Of a stretch of 64,000 bases of DNA, positions 29,656 to 38,590 are shown piece by piece (position 1 is the stretch's first letter; each line of letters begins with the position of its first letter). Made by a program: the position numbers and the translations under genes. Below the pieces are notes generated by a model. That model was not told where the DNA came from. It saw nothing but the letters and a program-made list of their open reading frames with translations, and searched no databases. Source of the DNA: Xenophilus azovorans DSM 13620 (GTDB lineage: Bacteria > Pseudomonadota > Gammaproteobacteria > Burkholderiales > Burkholderiaceae_C). The DNA lies in NCBI RefSeq assembly GCF_000745855.1, contig NZ_KN050768.1, positions 1 through 64,000 of the forward strand. The letters run 5' to 3'.

Positions 29656-30276
29656 CTAGACGCCGGTTTCCGCCTCCTGCGGAACCCTCACTTTCGGCAG
29701 CCCGCCCAGGAACAGGTCGGCCACCACCGGGGCCATGTCCTCGTAGTCCAGCGGGCCCTCGGGCTTCATCCAGGTGAACATCCAGTTGATCATGCCGAAC
29801 AGCAGCATCGTGAGCGGCATGCCCATGACGGTGCCCTCCAGGTCCGGCCGCAGGGCGACGACGGCGCGGGCGAAGCCGCGCACCACGGCGCGCTCCTGGT
29901 CCAGCACGCGCTGCCGGTCGTCGGGCTCGAGGAACTTCACGTCCTCGGTCAGCACCCGGTGCGCGCTCTGGGCGGTGGCGTACTCGCGCACCAGGCTCAG
30001 GATCAGCTCGCGCATGCGCTGCTCGGCCGGCAGGCGCCGGGCCGCCACCTCCTCCACGATCGCGGCCAGCCGCGTGACGTGCGCCTCGGCGATGTTGACC
30101 AGCAGCGTGTACTTGTCCTTGTAGTAGTGGTAGAGCGTGGCCTTCGACAGGCCGCAGGCCTCCGCCACCTGGTTCATGGACGTGGCCGGGTAGCCGCGCC
30201 GGGCGAACAGCAGGCCCGCCTGCGCCAGGATCATGTCGCGCTGGTCGTCGTAGCCGGCTGCCCGTCCTCTGGCCAT
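29656..30276 (-). CDS. paaR: TetR-family regulator, probable phenylacetate repressor
   Basis: 206 residues. TetR helix-turn-helix at about 15-60 (ILAQAGLLFARRGYPATSMNQVAE, split here by GLSKATLYHYYKDKY) and a helical ligand-binding C-terminus. It is the last gene of the paa operon, 10 bp after paaE. TetR-type PaaR proteins control phenylacetate genes in betaproteobacteria and respond to phenylacetyl-CoA. The candidate operator is the palindrome at 36646-36657. The symbol rests on gene context, so it is tentative. Confidence 0.75.
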   Translation of the reverse strand: MARGRAAGYDDQRDMILAQAGLLFARRGYPATSMNQVAEACGLSKATLYHYYKDKYTLLVNIAEAHVTRLAAIVEEVAARRLPAEQRMRELILSLVREYATAQSAHRVLTEDVKFLEPDDRQRVLDQERAVVRGFARAVVALRPDLEGTVMGMPLTMLLFGMINWMFTWMKPEGPLDYEDMAPVVADLFLGGLPKVRVPQEAETGV

Positions 30277-30286
30277 CGTCTTCCTT

Positions 30287-31381
30287 TCACCGTTCGTCGA
30301 AGGACAGGACCACCCGCTCGGTGGTCGGGTGCGCCTGGCAGGTGAGCACGAAGCCGGCCGCCACCTCGGCCTTGTCGAGCGCGAAGTTGCGCTCCATGCG
30401 CACGTCGCCCTCCAGCACCTTGGAGCGGCAGGTGCCGCACACGCCGGAGGTGCAGGAGTACGGCACCTCCAGCCCGGCGGCCGAGGCGCAGTCGAGGATG
30501 CTGGGCTGATCGCGGTGGAACTCGATCTCGCGCCTGAGGCCGTCGCGCACGATGACGATGCGGGCGCGCTCGGCGTCGCCCGGCCGCGCCTCGTGCATCA
30601 CGGCGCCGATGCCGGCGGGCGCGCCGGGCGCGGCCTGCGCGATGCCGAAGCGCTCGATGTGGATGGCCGACTCGGGCACGCCGGCCGCGCGCAGCGCCGC
30701 CTCGGCCTCGTCGTTCATCTGGAAGGGGCCGCAGATGTAGGCATGGTCGATGGTCCAGGCCGGCACCAGGGTGGACAAAAAGTCGCCGATCTTCTCGCGG
30801 TCGAGCACGCCCATGTTGATCGGCGCGTCGGTGTGCTCGTCGGAGAAGACGTGGTGCAGCACCAGCCGCGTGAGGTAGCGGTTCTTCAGGTCCTCCAGCT
30901 CCTCCTTGAACATGGTGGAGCGCAGGTGGCGGTTGCCGTAGATCAGCGTGAAGCGGCTGCCCGGCTCGCGCGCCAGCACGGTCTTCATGATCGAGAGGAT
31001 CGGCGTGATGCCGCTGCCGCCGGCGATGCCGAGGTGGTGGCGGTGTTCTTCCGGCGCCAGCGGCACGAAGAAGCGGCCCTGCGGCGCCATCGCGCTGATC
31101 TCGTCGCCGGGCTGGAGCTGTTCGTTGATCCAGTTGGAGAACACGCCGCCGCGCACCTTGCGCACGCCCACGCGCAGCACGCCGTCGTCGACGCCGGCGC
31201 AGATGGAGTAGGAGCGGCGCAGGTCCTGCCCCTCGATCTGCTTGCGCGGCGTGAGGTACTGGCCCTGGGTGAAGCCGAAGGTCTCGCGCAGGTCGGGCGG
31301 TACCTCGAAGCTGACGACGACGGCTTCCTGGGTGTCCGGCTCGATGGCCTTGACCTTGAGGGAATGGAACAAGGTGCTCAT
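30287..31381 (-). CDS. paaE: Phenylacetyl-CoA epoxidase reductase subunit PaaE
   Basis: 364 residues. The N-terminal ferredoxin-reductase part has a flavin motif RRSYSICAG and NAD(P)H region GIAGGSGITPILSIM. The C-terminal plant-type [2Fe-2S] domain has Cys in YSCTSGVCGTCRSKV and LTCQAHP. It feeds electrons from NADPH to the PaaA di-iron site. It overlaps paaD by 4 bp (ATGA at 31378-31381). Order and lengths match the standard paaABCDE set. Confidence 0.95.
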   Translation of the reverse strand: MSTLFHSLKVKAIEPDTQEAVVVSFEVPPDLRETFGFTQGQYLTPRKQIEGQDLRRSYSICAGVDDGVLRVGVRKVRGGVFSNWINEQLQPGDEISAMAPQGRFFVPLAPEEHRHHLGIAGGSGITPILSIMKTVLAREPGSRFTLIYGNRHLRSTMFKEELEDLKNRYLTRLVLHHVFSDEHTDAPINMGVLDREKIGDFLSTLVPAWTIDHAYICGPFQMNDEAEAALRAAGVPESAIHIERFGIAQAAPGAPAGIGAVMHEARPGDAERARIVIVRDGLRREIEFHRDQPSILDCASAAGLEVPYSCTSGVCGTCRSKVLEGDVRMERNFALDKAEVAAGFVLTCQAHPTTERVVLSFDER

Positions 31382-31902
31382 ATCGGCTTGAAATGCTCGA
31401 AGGGCTCGCGGCAGGCGATGCAGCGGTACAGCGCCTTGCAGGCGGTGGAGCCGAAGGCCGAGAGGCGCTCGGTGCGCTCGCTGCCGCAGCGCGGGCAGGG
31501 CACCGGCGGCGCGGCGCGGCGGCTCACGATCCGGATGGGGACGCCCTCGCCCGCCGCGGCGGCACCCGGCGGCGCGATGCCGTACTCGCGCAGCTTGCGG
31601 CGGCCTTCGGCGCTGATCCAGTCGGTGGTCCAGGCCGGGGCGCGGCGCAGCGTGGCGCGCGCGGGGCCGAGGCCGGCGGCGGCCAGGGCGTCGAGCACGC
31701 TCCGTTCGATGACTTCGGTGGCGGGGCAGCCGGAATAGGTCGGCGTCAGCACCACCTCCAGCGCGTCGCCCTCCTCGCGCACCTCGCGCACGATGCCGAG
31801 GTCGCACACCGACAGCGCGGGCACTTCCGGGTCCGGCACGCCGGCCAGCACGTCCCACGCGCGCTCGACACGCGGCGATGCGGCGACGGCCAGCGCGTTC
31901 AC
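31378..31902 (-). CDS. paaD: PaaD, Fe-S assembly-type subunit of the epoxidase system
   Basis: 174 residues, GTG start in GTGA overlap with the paaC stop (31899-31902). The N-terminal MIP18/DUF59 domain has DPEVPALSVCDLGIVREV and TYSGCPATEV. The C-terminus has a zinc-ribbon-like set of Cys (CPRCGSERTE, then TACKALYRCIACREPFEHFK). PaaD is thought to help mature the PaaE iron-sulphur cluster rather than catalyse. Confidence 0.94.
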   Translation of the reverse strand: MNALAVAASPRVERAWDVLAGVPDPEVPALSVCDLGIVREVREEGDALEVVLTPTYSGCPATEVIERSVLDALAAAGLGPARATLRRAPAWTTDWISAEGRRKLREYGIAPPGAAAAGEGVPIRIVSRRAAPPVPCPRCGSERTERLSAFGSTACKALYRCIACREPFEHFKPI

Positions 31903-32675
31903 CACACGCCTCCGGGGTAGGCGCGCTGCAGGTGCTGCATCTCGGCCAGGATGAAGCCCATGTGCTCGCTGTGCACGCCGCGCTTGCCGGTGCTGAGGAA
32001 GGGCGTCTCCGCCGGCACGGCCAGGCCGGCCTCGCCCAGCACCTCGACCATCTGCGCCTGCCAGTCGCTCTTCAATTCGCTCCAGCGCGGGCCCAGGCCG
32101 CTCGCGGCCGCCGCCTCGTCCACCGCGTCGTCGGCGAACAGCTCGGCGGCGTAGGGCCACAGCGTCTCCAGCGCGGCCAGCATGCGGCGGCGCGATTCCT
32201 CGGTGCCGTCGCCCAGGCGCACCACCCAGTCGGCGGCATGCTGCTGGTGGTAGCGCGCCTCCTTGACGGCCTTGGCGGCGATGGCGGCCAGCTCCTCGTC
32301 GCCCGACGCCTGGAGCCGCGTCCACAGCAGGCGCAGGAAGGTGGCGGCCATCGCGTTGCGCAGCACCGTGAAGGCGAAGTCGCCGCGCGGCAGCTCCACC
32401 AGCGTCGGGTTGCGGTAGTCGCGCTCCTCGCGCAGGAAGGCGAGCTGGTCCTCGTCATGGCCGCGGCCTTCCACCGCGCCGGCATGCAAGAACACGGCGC
32501 GCGCCTGGCCGATCAGGTCCAGCGCCATGTTGGCCAGCGCGATGTCCTCCTCCAGCACCGGCGCGTGGCCGGTCCACTCGCCCAGGCGCTGGCCGAGGAT
32601 GAGCGCGGTGTCGCCGATGCGCAGCAGGTACTGCGTGGCCGCGTCGGGCGCGATGTCGATGGATGGCTGCATCAC
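31899..32675 (-). CDS. paaC: Phenylacetyl-CoA 1,2-epoxidase subunit PaaC
   Basis: 258 residues. This is a ferritin-like four-helix protein, the structural partner of PaaA, lacking a full di-iron site itself. Recognisable stretches are LRIGDTALILGQRLGEWTG, EEDIALANMALDLIGQAR and HMGFILAEMQHLQRAYPG at the end. It forms an A2C2 core of the ring epoxidase. It starts 7 bp after the paaB stop, inside the operon. Confidence 0.95.
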   Translation of the reverse strand: MMQPSIDIAPDAATQYLLRIGDTALILGQRLGEWTGHAPVLEEDIALANMALDLIGQARAVFLHAGAVEGRGHDEDQLAFLREERDYRNPTLVELPRGDFAFTVLRNAMAATFLRLLWTRLQASGDEELAAIAAKAVKEARYHQQHAADWVVRLGDGTEESRRRMLAALETLWPYAAELFADDAVDEAAAASGLGPRWSELKSDWQAQMVEVLGEAGLAVPAETPFLSTGKRGVHSEHMGFILAEMQHLQRAYPGGVW

Positions 32676-32682
32676 GCTGCCC

Positions 32683-32988
32683 TCACATGTGGTCCACCGA
32701 ACCCGGCAGCTTGTAGAAGGTCGGGTGGCGGTACACCTTGTCCTCCATCGGGTCGAAGTACATGTCCTTGTCGCCCGGGTCGCTGGCCACGATCTGGTCG
32801 GCGCGCACCACCCACACGCTGGTGCCTTCCTGGCGCCGGGTGTAGACGTCGCGCGCCATCTGGATCGCCATCTTCGCGTCGGCGGCGTGCAGGCTGCCGC
32901 AGTGCTTGTGGTCCAGGCCGGCCTTGGTCCGCACGAACACCTCCCACAGCGGCCACTCGGCGCCTTCGGGTTTCACGTTGTCGTTCAT
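32683..32988 (-). CDS. paaB: Phenylacetyl-CoA 1,2-epoxidase subunit PaaB
   Basis: 101 residues, the normal PaaB size. The sequence [24 protein letters not shown] (here split by positions 13-36) is diagnostic. PaaB bridges the PaaAC heterodimers into the active complex. Its ATG overlaps the paaA stop (32985-32988). Confidence 0.95.
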   Translation of the reverse strand: MNDNVKPEGAEWPLWEVFVRTKAGLDHKHCGSLHAADAKMAIQMARDVYTRRQEGTSVWVVRADQIVASDPGDKDMYFDPMEDKVYRHPTFYKLPGSVDHM

Positions 32989-33995
32989 GCAGCCTCCTTG
33001 AATTTCTGCTCGTGCTTGGCGGCATGCGCCAGCGCCGCCTCTCGCACCCAGGCGCCGTCTTCCCAGGCCTTCACGCGCGCGGCCAGCCGCTCGCGGTTGC
33101 AAGGGCCGTTGCCGCCGATCACGCGCCAGAACTCGTCCCAGTCGATGCGGCCGTAGTCGTGATGCTGGCGCTCCTCGTTCCATTTCAGGTCCGGGTCCGG
33201 CAGCGTCACGCCCAGCACCTTGGCCTGCTCCACCGCGGCGTCGACGAACTTCTGCCGCAGCTCGTCGTTGGAGACACGCTTGATGCCCCAGCGCATGGAC
33301 TGCGCCGAGTTGGGGCTCTGGTCGTCCGGCGGGCCGAACATCATCACCGAGGGCCACCACCAGCGGTTGACCGCATCCTGCACCATCGCCTTCTGCGCCT
33401 CGGTGCCCTGCTGCATCATCACCAGCAGGCTCTCGAAGCCCTGGCGCTGGTGGAAGCTCTCCTCGCGGCAGATGCGCACCATGGCCCGCGCATAGGGTGC
33501 GTAGGAGCAGCGGCAGATCGGCACCTGGTTCATGATGGCCGCGCCGTCCACCAGCCAGCCGATGGTGCCGACGTCGGCCCAGGTGAGCGTGGGATAGTTG
33601 AAGATCGAGCTGTACTTGGCCTTGCCCGTGTGCAGCGCCTCCAGCATCTGGTCGCGGCTGGTGCCCAGCGTCTCGGCCGCGGCGTACAGGTACAGGCCGT
33701 GGCCGCCCTCGTCCTGCACCTTGGCCAGCAGGATGGCCTTGCGCTTGAGGGTGGGCGCGCGGGTGATCCAGTTGCCCTCGGGCAGCATGCCGACGATCTC
33801 CGAGTGCGCGTGCTGGCTGATCTGGCGCACCAGCGTCTTGCGGTAGTGCTCGGGCATCCAGTCCTTGGCCTCGATGAAGGCGCCGTCGTCGATGCGCGCA
33901 TCGAAGCGCGCCTCCAGCATCGCCTCCTCGGCGGAGCGGACGGGCTTGCGGGCGTCGGCGTCCTTGCCGGCGGTGTCCATGGCTTGGGTGTACAT
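32985..33995 (-). CDS. paaA: Phenylacetyl-CoA 1,2-epoxidase catalytic subunit PaaA
   Basis: 336 residues. The ferritin-like di-iron oxygenase has carboxylate/His motifs including [10 protein letters not shown]-type [18 protein letters not shown] and [14 protein letters not shown]. It inserts oxygen into the ring of phenylacetyl-CoA to give the 1,2-epoxide. AAGGAG stands before ATG 33995. It is the first of the five epoxidase genes, 19 bp after paaK. Confidence 0.96.
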   Translation of the reverse strand: MYTQAMDTAGKDADARKPVRSAEEAMLEARFDARIDDGAFIEAKDWMPEHYRKTLVRQISQHAHSEIVGMLPEGNWITRAPTLKRKAILLAKVQDEGGHGLYLYAAAETLGTSRDQMLEALHTGKAKYSSIFNYPTLTWADVGTIGWLVDGAAIMNQVPICRCSYAPYARAMVRICREESFHQRQGFESLLVMMQQGTEAQKAMVQDAVNRWWWPSVMMFGPPDDQSPNSAQSMRWGIKRVSNDELRQKFVDAAVEQAKVLGVTLPDPDLKWNEERQHHDYGRIDWDEFWRVIGGNGPCNRERLAARVKAWEDGAWVREAALAHAAKHEQKFKEAA

Positions 33996-34014
33996 GACGG
34001 AACTCCTTGGCTGT

Positions 34015-35325
34015 TCAGCGCGAACGCTGGTCGAACACGCGCCTGGCCTTGCCGGTGAGCGTGCGCTCGATGCCGTCGGGCGGCAGCACGCTCACCACCG
34101 TGCTCACGCCGATCAGCGTCTTGATGCGGTGCTGCACCCAGGCGGCGATCTCCTGCACCGGGGCGCCGGCGGCGGCATCGGGCTGCAGCTCGCAGCGCAC
34201 CTCCACCTCGTCCAGGTGGCCCTGGCGGCGCACCACGAGCTGGTACTGGCCCGAGAGCTGCGGGTGCTGCAGCACGATCTCCTCCACCTGCGTGGGGAAC
34301 AGGTTCACGCCGCGGATGATGAGCATGTCGTCGCTGCGGCCGACGATCTTGCCCATGCGGCGGAAGGCGCGCGAGGTGGGCGGCAGCAAACGCGTGAGGT
34401 CGCGCGTGCGGTAGCGCACGATGGGCAGCGCCTCCTTGGTGAGCGTGGTGAAGACCAGCTCGCCCTCCTCGCCGTCGGGCAGCACCTCGCCGGTCTCCGG
34501 GTCGATGATCTCCGGGTAGAAGTGGTCTTCCCAGATCACCGGGCCGTCCTTCGACTCGATGCACTCGCTCGCCACGCCGGGGCCCATCACCTCCGACAGG
34601 CCGTAGATGTCCACCGCGTCGATGCCGGCCTTGGCCTCGATCTCGCGGCGCATCGCCTCGGTCCACGGCTCGGCGCCGAAGATGCCGACCTTGAGCGACG
34701 ACTCGCGCGCATCCACGCCCTGGCGCGCGAACTCCTCGACGATCACCTGCATGTAGCTGGGGGTGACCATGATGATCGAGGGCTGCAGGTCGCGGATGAG
34801 CTGCACCTGCTTCTCGGTCTGCCCGCCCGACATGGGGATGACGGTGCAGCCCAGCCGCTCGGCGCCGTAGTGGGCGCCCAGCCCGCCGGTGAACAGGCCG
34901 TAGCCGTAGGACACGTGCACCAGGTCGCCGGCCCGCCCGCCGGCGGCGCGGATGGAACGCGCCACCAGGTCGGCCCAGCGGTCGATGTCGCCCAGCGTGT
35001 AGCCCACCACCGTCGGCTTGCCGGTGGTGCCGGACGAAGCGTGTACCCGCGCCAGTTGCTCGCGCGGCACGGCCAGCATGCCGAAGGGGTAGTTGTCGCG
35101 CAGGTCGTGCTTGACGGTGAAGGGGAACTTCGAGAGGTCGGACAGCTGCTTGAGATCCGACGGGTGCACGCCCTTCGCGTCGAAGGCGCGGCGGTAGTGC
35201 GGCACGTTCTCGTAGGCATGCGCCAGCGTAGCGCGCAGGCGCTCCAGCTGCAGCGCGGCGATCTCGTCGCGGCTGGCGGTCTCGATGGGTTCCAGGTCGC
35301 CGGGGGCGGGCTGCTTGACGGGCAT
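34015..35325 (-). CDS. paaK: Phenylacetate-CoA ligase
   Basis: 436 residues, standard PaaK length. It shows the AMP-binding P-loop in [16 protein letters not shown] and the motif [17 protein letters not shown]-terminal domain with [15 protein letters not shown] and the closing KARRVFDQR follows. It activates phenylacetate to phenylacetyl-CoA, the first step and the inducer-forming step. AAGGAG lies 7 bases before ATG 35325. It lies 25 bp after paaI. Confidence 0.96.
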   Translation of the reverse strand: MPVKQPAPGDLEPIETASRDEIAALQLERLRATLAHAYENVPHYRRAFDAKGVHPSDLKQLSDLSKFPFTVKHDLRDNYPFGMLAVPREQLARVHASSGTTGKPTVVGYTLGDIDRWADLVARSIRAAGGRAGDLVHVSYGYGLFTGGLGAHYGAERLGCTVIPMSGGQTEKQVQLIRDLQPSIIMVTPSYMQVIVEEFARQGVDARESSLKVGIFGAEPWTEAMRREIEAKAGIDAVDIYGLSEVMGPGVASECIESKDGPVIWEDHFYPEIIDPETGEVLPDGEEGELVFTTLTKEALPIVRYRTRDLTRLLPPTSRAFRRMGKIVGRSDDMLIIRGVNLFPTQVEEIVLQHPQLSGQYQLVVRRQGHLDEVEVRCELQPDAAAGAPVQEIAAWVQHRIKTLIGVSTVVSVLPPDGIERTLTGKARRVFDQRSR

Positions 35326-35350
35326 CAGGTGTCTCCTTGGTCTTCTCGGC

Positions 35351-35791
35351 TCAGCGCGGTACGGCCGGCCGGCCCTTGGCGGTGTAGGAACGGCCGCGGA
35401 ACACCGCGATGCGCTCGCCGCGCTGGTTGCTCACTTCCACGTCGTACACGCCGGTGCGCCCGGCCCTCGACACCTCGGCGCAGCGGGCGGTGAGCACGTC
35501 GCCCAGGCGGCCGGGCGCGACGAAGTCGACGCCGAAGCCCGAAGCCACGGTCAGCTCGTCGTAGGAATTGCAGGCATAGGCGAAGGCGGAATCGGCCAGC
35601 GTGGCGATCAGGCCGCCGTGGCAGATGTCGTGGCCGTTGAGCATGTCCTCGCGCACGGTCATGGTCACGGCGGCGCGGCCGGGGGCGATCTCCGTCACCT
35701 CCATGCCCAGCGCCTTGAGCGCGCGGTCGTTGGCGAACATGCCGCGCCGCACGTGCTCGGCGATCTGCTGCGGTGTGGTGCTGTCGGTCAT
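35351..35791 (-). CDS. paaI: Hotdog-fold acyl-CoA thioesterase PaaI
   Basis: 146 residues. The 4HBT hotdog fold has the catalytic region LNGHDICHGGLIATLADSAFAYACN, here spanning about residues 50-75. It hydrolyses stalled ring-hydroxylated or epoxide-derived CoA thioesters to free CoA. It is separated by 3 bp from the paaG stop in the same operon. Confidence 0.94.
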   Translation of the reverse strand: MTDSTTPQQIAEHVRRGMFANDRALKALGMEVTEIAPGRAAVTMTVREDMLNGHDICHGGLIATLADSAFAYACNSYDELTVASGFGVDFVAPGRLGDVLTARCAEVSRAGRTGVYDVEVSNQRGERIAVFRGRSYTAKGRPAVPR

Positions 35792-35794
35792 CGT

Positions 35795-36592
35795 TCAGCG
35801 GTCGGTGAACTGCGGGGCACGGCGCGCGCCGAAGGCGGCGACGCCTTCCTGGTAGTCGTGGGCGCGGCCCAGGTCGCTCTGCAGGCGCGCCTCTTCGTCC
35901 AGGGCCTGCTCCAGCGTGAGCGACTGGGCGCCGTCGAGCGCCGCGCGCGTGGCGGCGAGCGCCCTGGACGGCATGGCCGCGAGCCTGCCCGCCAGCGCCG
36001 CGGCCTCGTCGGCCAGCGCCGCGTCGTCCACGCAGCGCCAGACCAGGCCGATGCGCTCGGCCTCCTCCGCAGCCAGCTTGTCGCCCAGCATCGCCAGGCC
36101 CAGCGCCCGCGCACGGCCCACCAGGCGCGGCAGCAGCCAGGTGCCTGCGGTGTCAGGCACCAGCCCGATCTTGGCGAAGGCCTGGATGAAGCTGGCCGAG
36201 CGCGCGGCCAGCACGACATCGCAGCACAGGGCCAGGTTGGCGCCGGCACCGGCGGCCACGCCGTTGACGGCCGCCACCACCGGCACCGGCATGCTTTTCA
36301 GGCGCAGCACCAGCGGCTTGTAGAAGCGCGAGATCACCTCGCCCAGGTCCTTGGGCGCAGCGCCCGGCTCGGGCGCGACGGCGGGATCGGCCAGGTCCTG
36401 CCCGGCGCAGAAGGCCCGGCCGGCGCCGGTCAGCACCACGGCGCGCACGGCGGCGTCGCCCGCGGCGGCGTCCAGCGCGGCCATCAACTGGGCGTGCATC
36501 TCCTGCGTGAAGCTGTTGAGCGCCGCGGGGCGGTTCAGCGTCAGGGTGCGCACGGGGCCGTTCGTGCTTTCCTGCACCAGGGCGTCGGACAT
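35795..36592 (-). CDS. paaG: 1,2-epoxyphenylacetyl-CoA isomerase PaaG
   Basis: 265 residues. Crotonase-fold enzyme with the oxyanion loops GAGRAFCAGQDL and NGVAAGAGANLALCCDVVLA, and the active-site acid in FIQAFAKIGLVPDTAGTW, the PaaG pattern. It isomerises the ring epoxide to the oxepin. It is the first gene of the operon. CGGAGA precedes ATG 36592 and the operator palindrome lies 54 bp upstream. PaaF, PaaH, PaaJ and PaaZ genes are absent here and must be elsewhere if the pathway is complete. Confidence 0.9.
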   Translation of the reverse strand: MSDALVQESTNGPVRTLTLNRPAALNSFTQEMHAQLMAALDAAAGDAAVRAVVLTGAGRAFCAGQDLADPAVAPEPGAAPKDLGEVISRFYKPLVLRLKSMPVPVVAAVNGVAAGAGANLALCCDVVLAARSASFIQAFAKIGLVPDTAGTWLLPRLVGRARALGLAMLGDKLAAEEAERIGLVWRCVDDAALADEAAALAGRLAAMPSRALAATRAALDGAQSLTLEQALDEEARLQSDLGRAHDYQEGVAAFGARRAPQFTDR

Positions 36593-36639
36593 GGGGCGTC
36601 TCCGGGGATGTGGGGTCGTCGGCCGGGCTCGAAAAATAC

Positions 36640-36670
36640 TTTCGACCGACCGGTCGGCAGATCATAGAAT
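36640..36670. promoter_or_regulatory. Divergent paaG/paaY promoter with TetR-type operator
   Basis: ccgaccggtcgg at 36646-36657 is a perfect 12-bp palindrome, the only such site I find in the window. It sits midway between the divergent paaG and paaY starts. A TAGAAT -10-like box for paaY is at 36665-36670, and an AT-rich stretch at 36631-36638 can serve paaG. The position fits repression of both directions by the TetR protein at 29656-30276. Confidence 0.65.
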
Positions 36671-36738
36671 TGCCGCCGGCGTTGACGCAAGTCGCACGCT
36701 CCCCGTGAAAACCCGAAGCCATCAGGAGACAAGAACCC

Positions 36739-37341
36739 ATGCCCTGCTACGCCATCGAAGGCGTGGTCCCCGTGGTGGACCCGAGCGCCTATGTGCACCC
36801 CACCGCCGTGCTGATCGGCGACGTGATCGTCGGCCCCGGCTGCTATGTCGGCCCGGCCGCCTGCCTGCGCGGCGACTTCGGCCGCATCGTGCTGGAGGCC
36901 GGCTCGAACGCGCAGGACACCTGCGTGGTGCACGGCTTCCCGGCGCAGGACACGGTGGTGCGCGAGAACGGCCACATCGGCCACGGCGCGGTGCTGCACA
37001 GCTGCGTGGTCGGCCGCGACGCGCTGGTGGGCATGAACGCGGTGGTGATGGACGAGGCGGTGATCGGCGAGCGCGCCATCGTCGCCGCCTGCGCCTTCGT
37101 GCCCGCCGGCATGCAGGTGCCGCCCGCCACGCTGGTGGCCGGCGTGCCGGCGAAGGTGAAGCGCCCGCTGGGCGACGAGGAGATCGCCTGGAAGCTGGAG
37201 GGCACCCACACCTACCAGGACCTCACGCGCCGCTGCCTGGCCAGCATGCGCGAGGTGTCGCCGCTGGCGCAGGTCGAGGCCGATCGGCCGCGTGTGCAAT
37301 CACCGGACGTCAAGCCTTTGATCGCAGCACGCCGCGGTTGA
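36739..37341 (+). CDS. paaY: PaaY, gamma-carbonic-anhydrase-fold thioesterase
   Basis: 200 residues. Left-handed beta-helix of hexapeptide repeats ([21 protein letters not shown]) with metal-ligand His in [15 protein letters not shown]. It cleaves dead-end CoA adducts of the phenylacetate pathway. AGGAG at 36724-36728 serves ATG 36739. It is divergent from paaG with the shared palindrome between. Confidence 0.93.
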   Translation: MPCYAIEGVVPVVDPSAYVHPTAVLIGDVIVGPGCYVGPAACLRGDFGRIVLEAGSNAQDTCVVHGFPAQDTVVRENGHIGHGAVLHSCVVGRDALVGMNAVVMDEAVIGERAIVAACAFVPAGMQVPPATLVAGVPAKVKRPLGDEEIAWKLEGTHTYQDLTRRCLASMREVSPLAQVEADRPRVQSPDVKPLIAARRG

Positions 37342-37365
37342 TGCCGGATCGCGGTCAACCATCGA

Positions 37366-37455
37366 CCGTTCACGCCGAGCTTGTCGAAGCGCCGCGCGAG
37401 GCTTCGATCCTTCGACAAGCTCAGGACAGGCCGAGCTCAGCCCGAACGGCTCAGG
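37366..37455. repeat. Inverted pair of dispersed CTTCGACAAGCTC repeats
   Basis: In the 173-bp gap after paaY, gagcttgtcgaag (37377-37389) and cttcgacaagctc (37410-37422) form a perfect 13-bp inverted repeat with a 20-base loop. The outer flanks ccgttcacgcc (37366-37376) and ctcagcccgaacgg (37436-37449) are the tails of the same repeat unit seen, interrupted by the IS, at 1-13 and 1227-1240. It may end the paaY transcript as a hairpin and is also a potential IS110 target. Confidence 0.7.
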
Positions 37456-37514
37456 CAGATCGACACCAGTCCTATGAGACGATTTCCCCTCACCCCAACG
37501 AAAAGGAGACCCCC

Positions 37515-37826
37515 GTGATCCGTGTCAGCGTCATGTACCCCTTCACCGAAGGCGCCCGCTTCGACCACGACTACTACCGCGACCAGCACATGCCGATGTT
37601 CAAGGCGCGCCTGGGCGACGCCTGCCGCAGCGTCCAGGTCGACCGCGGCCTGGCCGGCCCCACGCCGGGCTCCAAGCCGCTGTACGAGGCGATGTGCCAC
37701 GTGCTGTGCGACTCGGTGGAAGCCTTCCAGGCCGCCTTCGGCCCGCATGCGAAGGAGATCAACGGCGACGTGAAGAACTACACCGACATCCGGCCGGTGA
37801 TGCAGATCAGCAGCGTCGTCGCCTGA
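37515..37826 (+). CDS. EthD-domain small protein
   Basis: 103 residues, GTG start with AAAAGGAG at 37501-37508. EthD/dimeric alpha-beta barrel pattern: VSVMYPFTEGARFDHDYYRDQHMP, here residues 4-27. Such proteins accompany oxidative degradation genes, but their biochemical role is usually unproven. It follows paaY and precedes a cupin gene on the same strand, so an accessory role in aromatic acid turnover is possible. Confidence 0.83.
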   Translation: MIRVSVMYPFTEGARFDHDYYRDQHMPMFKARLGDACRSVQVDRGLAGPTPGSKPLYEAMCHVLCDSVEAFQAAFGPHAKEINGDVKNYTDIRPVMQISSVVA

Positions 37827-37905
37827 GCCGCGCCGGCCCGCCGGGCCGGGAATGCTTCGTGCATGCGGCCGCGCAGCATCCCTCTTCCCACGAAAGGAGT
37901 GCCCC

Positions 37906-38328
37906 ATGCTGGACCGTGCCGCGACGAAGTTCTCCCATGTGAAGCCCGGCGACACCGAATACAAGAGCGGCGGCTTGCGCGACTTCTTCCTCTACCGCGA
38001 CCTCGGCGTGGCCGAGGCGACCCACGGCAAGGTGATCGCGCACCTGGTCAAGGCCAACATGGCACCCGAGGAGGGCACCGGCTGGCACCGCCATGAGGCG
38101 GACTTCCAGATCGTCATCATGGTCAAGGGCTGGGCCCGCTTCATGTACGAGGACCGGGAGACGCTGGTCGAGGCGGGCGACGTGGTGCACCAGCGCCCCG
38201 GCATCCGCCACTACCTGTTCGACTACTCGCCGGACATGGAGTACCTGGAGATCGTCTCGCCGGCCGACTTCAGGAGCGTCGACGTCGAGCCCGTGTGCGC
38301 GGTGCCGGAGCCCACGCCCTGGAAGTAG
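37906..38328 (+). CDS. Cupin-domain protein
   Basis: 140 residues, single cupin barrel. Metal-type residues are visible in GTGWHRHEADFQ (His pair and Glu) and GIRHYLFDYSPDMEYLEI. AAAGGAG at 37893-37899 fixes ATG 37906. It lies 79 bp after the EthD gene and 3 bp from the convergent kinase gene. It could be a small dioxygenase or a binding protein; no substrate is evident. Confidence 0.83.
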   Translation: MLDRAATKFSHVKPGDTEYKSGGLRDFFLYRDLGVAEATHGKVIAHLVKANMAPEEGTGWHRHEADFQIVIMVKGWARFMYEDRETLVEAGDVVHQRPGIRHYLFDYSPDMEYLEIVSPADFRSVDVEPVCAVPEPTPWK

Positions 38329-38331
38329 CGG

Positions 38332-38590
38332 CTACGCCTCCGGCGCCGCGCCGACCAGGTCGCGCACGGTGTCCAGCAGGTGTTCCGGCTGCACCGGCTT
38401 GAACAGCACCACCAGCCCGCTCTCGTAGGCGGCGCGCACGCGCGCCGGCGCCGTGTCGCCGGTGACCAGGATGGCCGGCAGCGCCCGGCCCGCCTGCTCG
38501 CGCAGCAGCGCCGCGGCCTGGATGCCGTTGAGCTCGTCGGCCAGGCGGAAGTCCACGATCAGCACGTCCACCGCGCCGCCAGCGCCTCGC
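38332..38590 (-). pseudogene. Detached receiver-domain tail of the hybrid kinase
   Basis: This segment reads AVDVLIVDFRLADELNGIQ, then LPAILVTGDTAP and VVLFKPVQPEHLL. It is the phospho-acceptor Asp, Thr and Lys part of a receiver domain, in a different frame from the kinase gene that overlaps it. One base lost in the GGCGGCGCGG stretch near 38575-38585 would explain the break. It has no start of its own, so it is probably untranslated unless frameshifting occurs or the break is a sequencing error. Confidence 0.7.
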
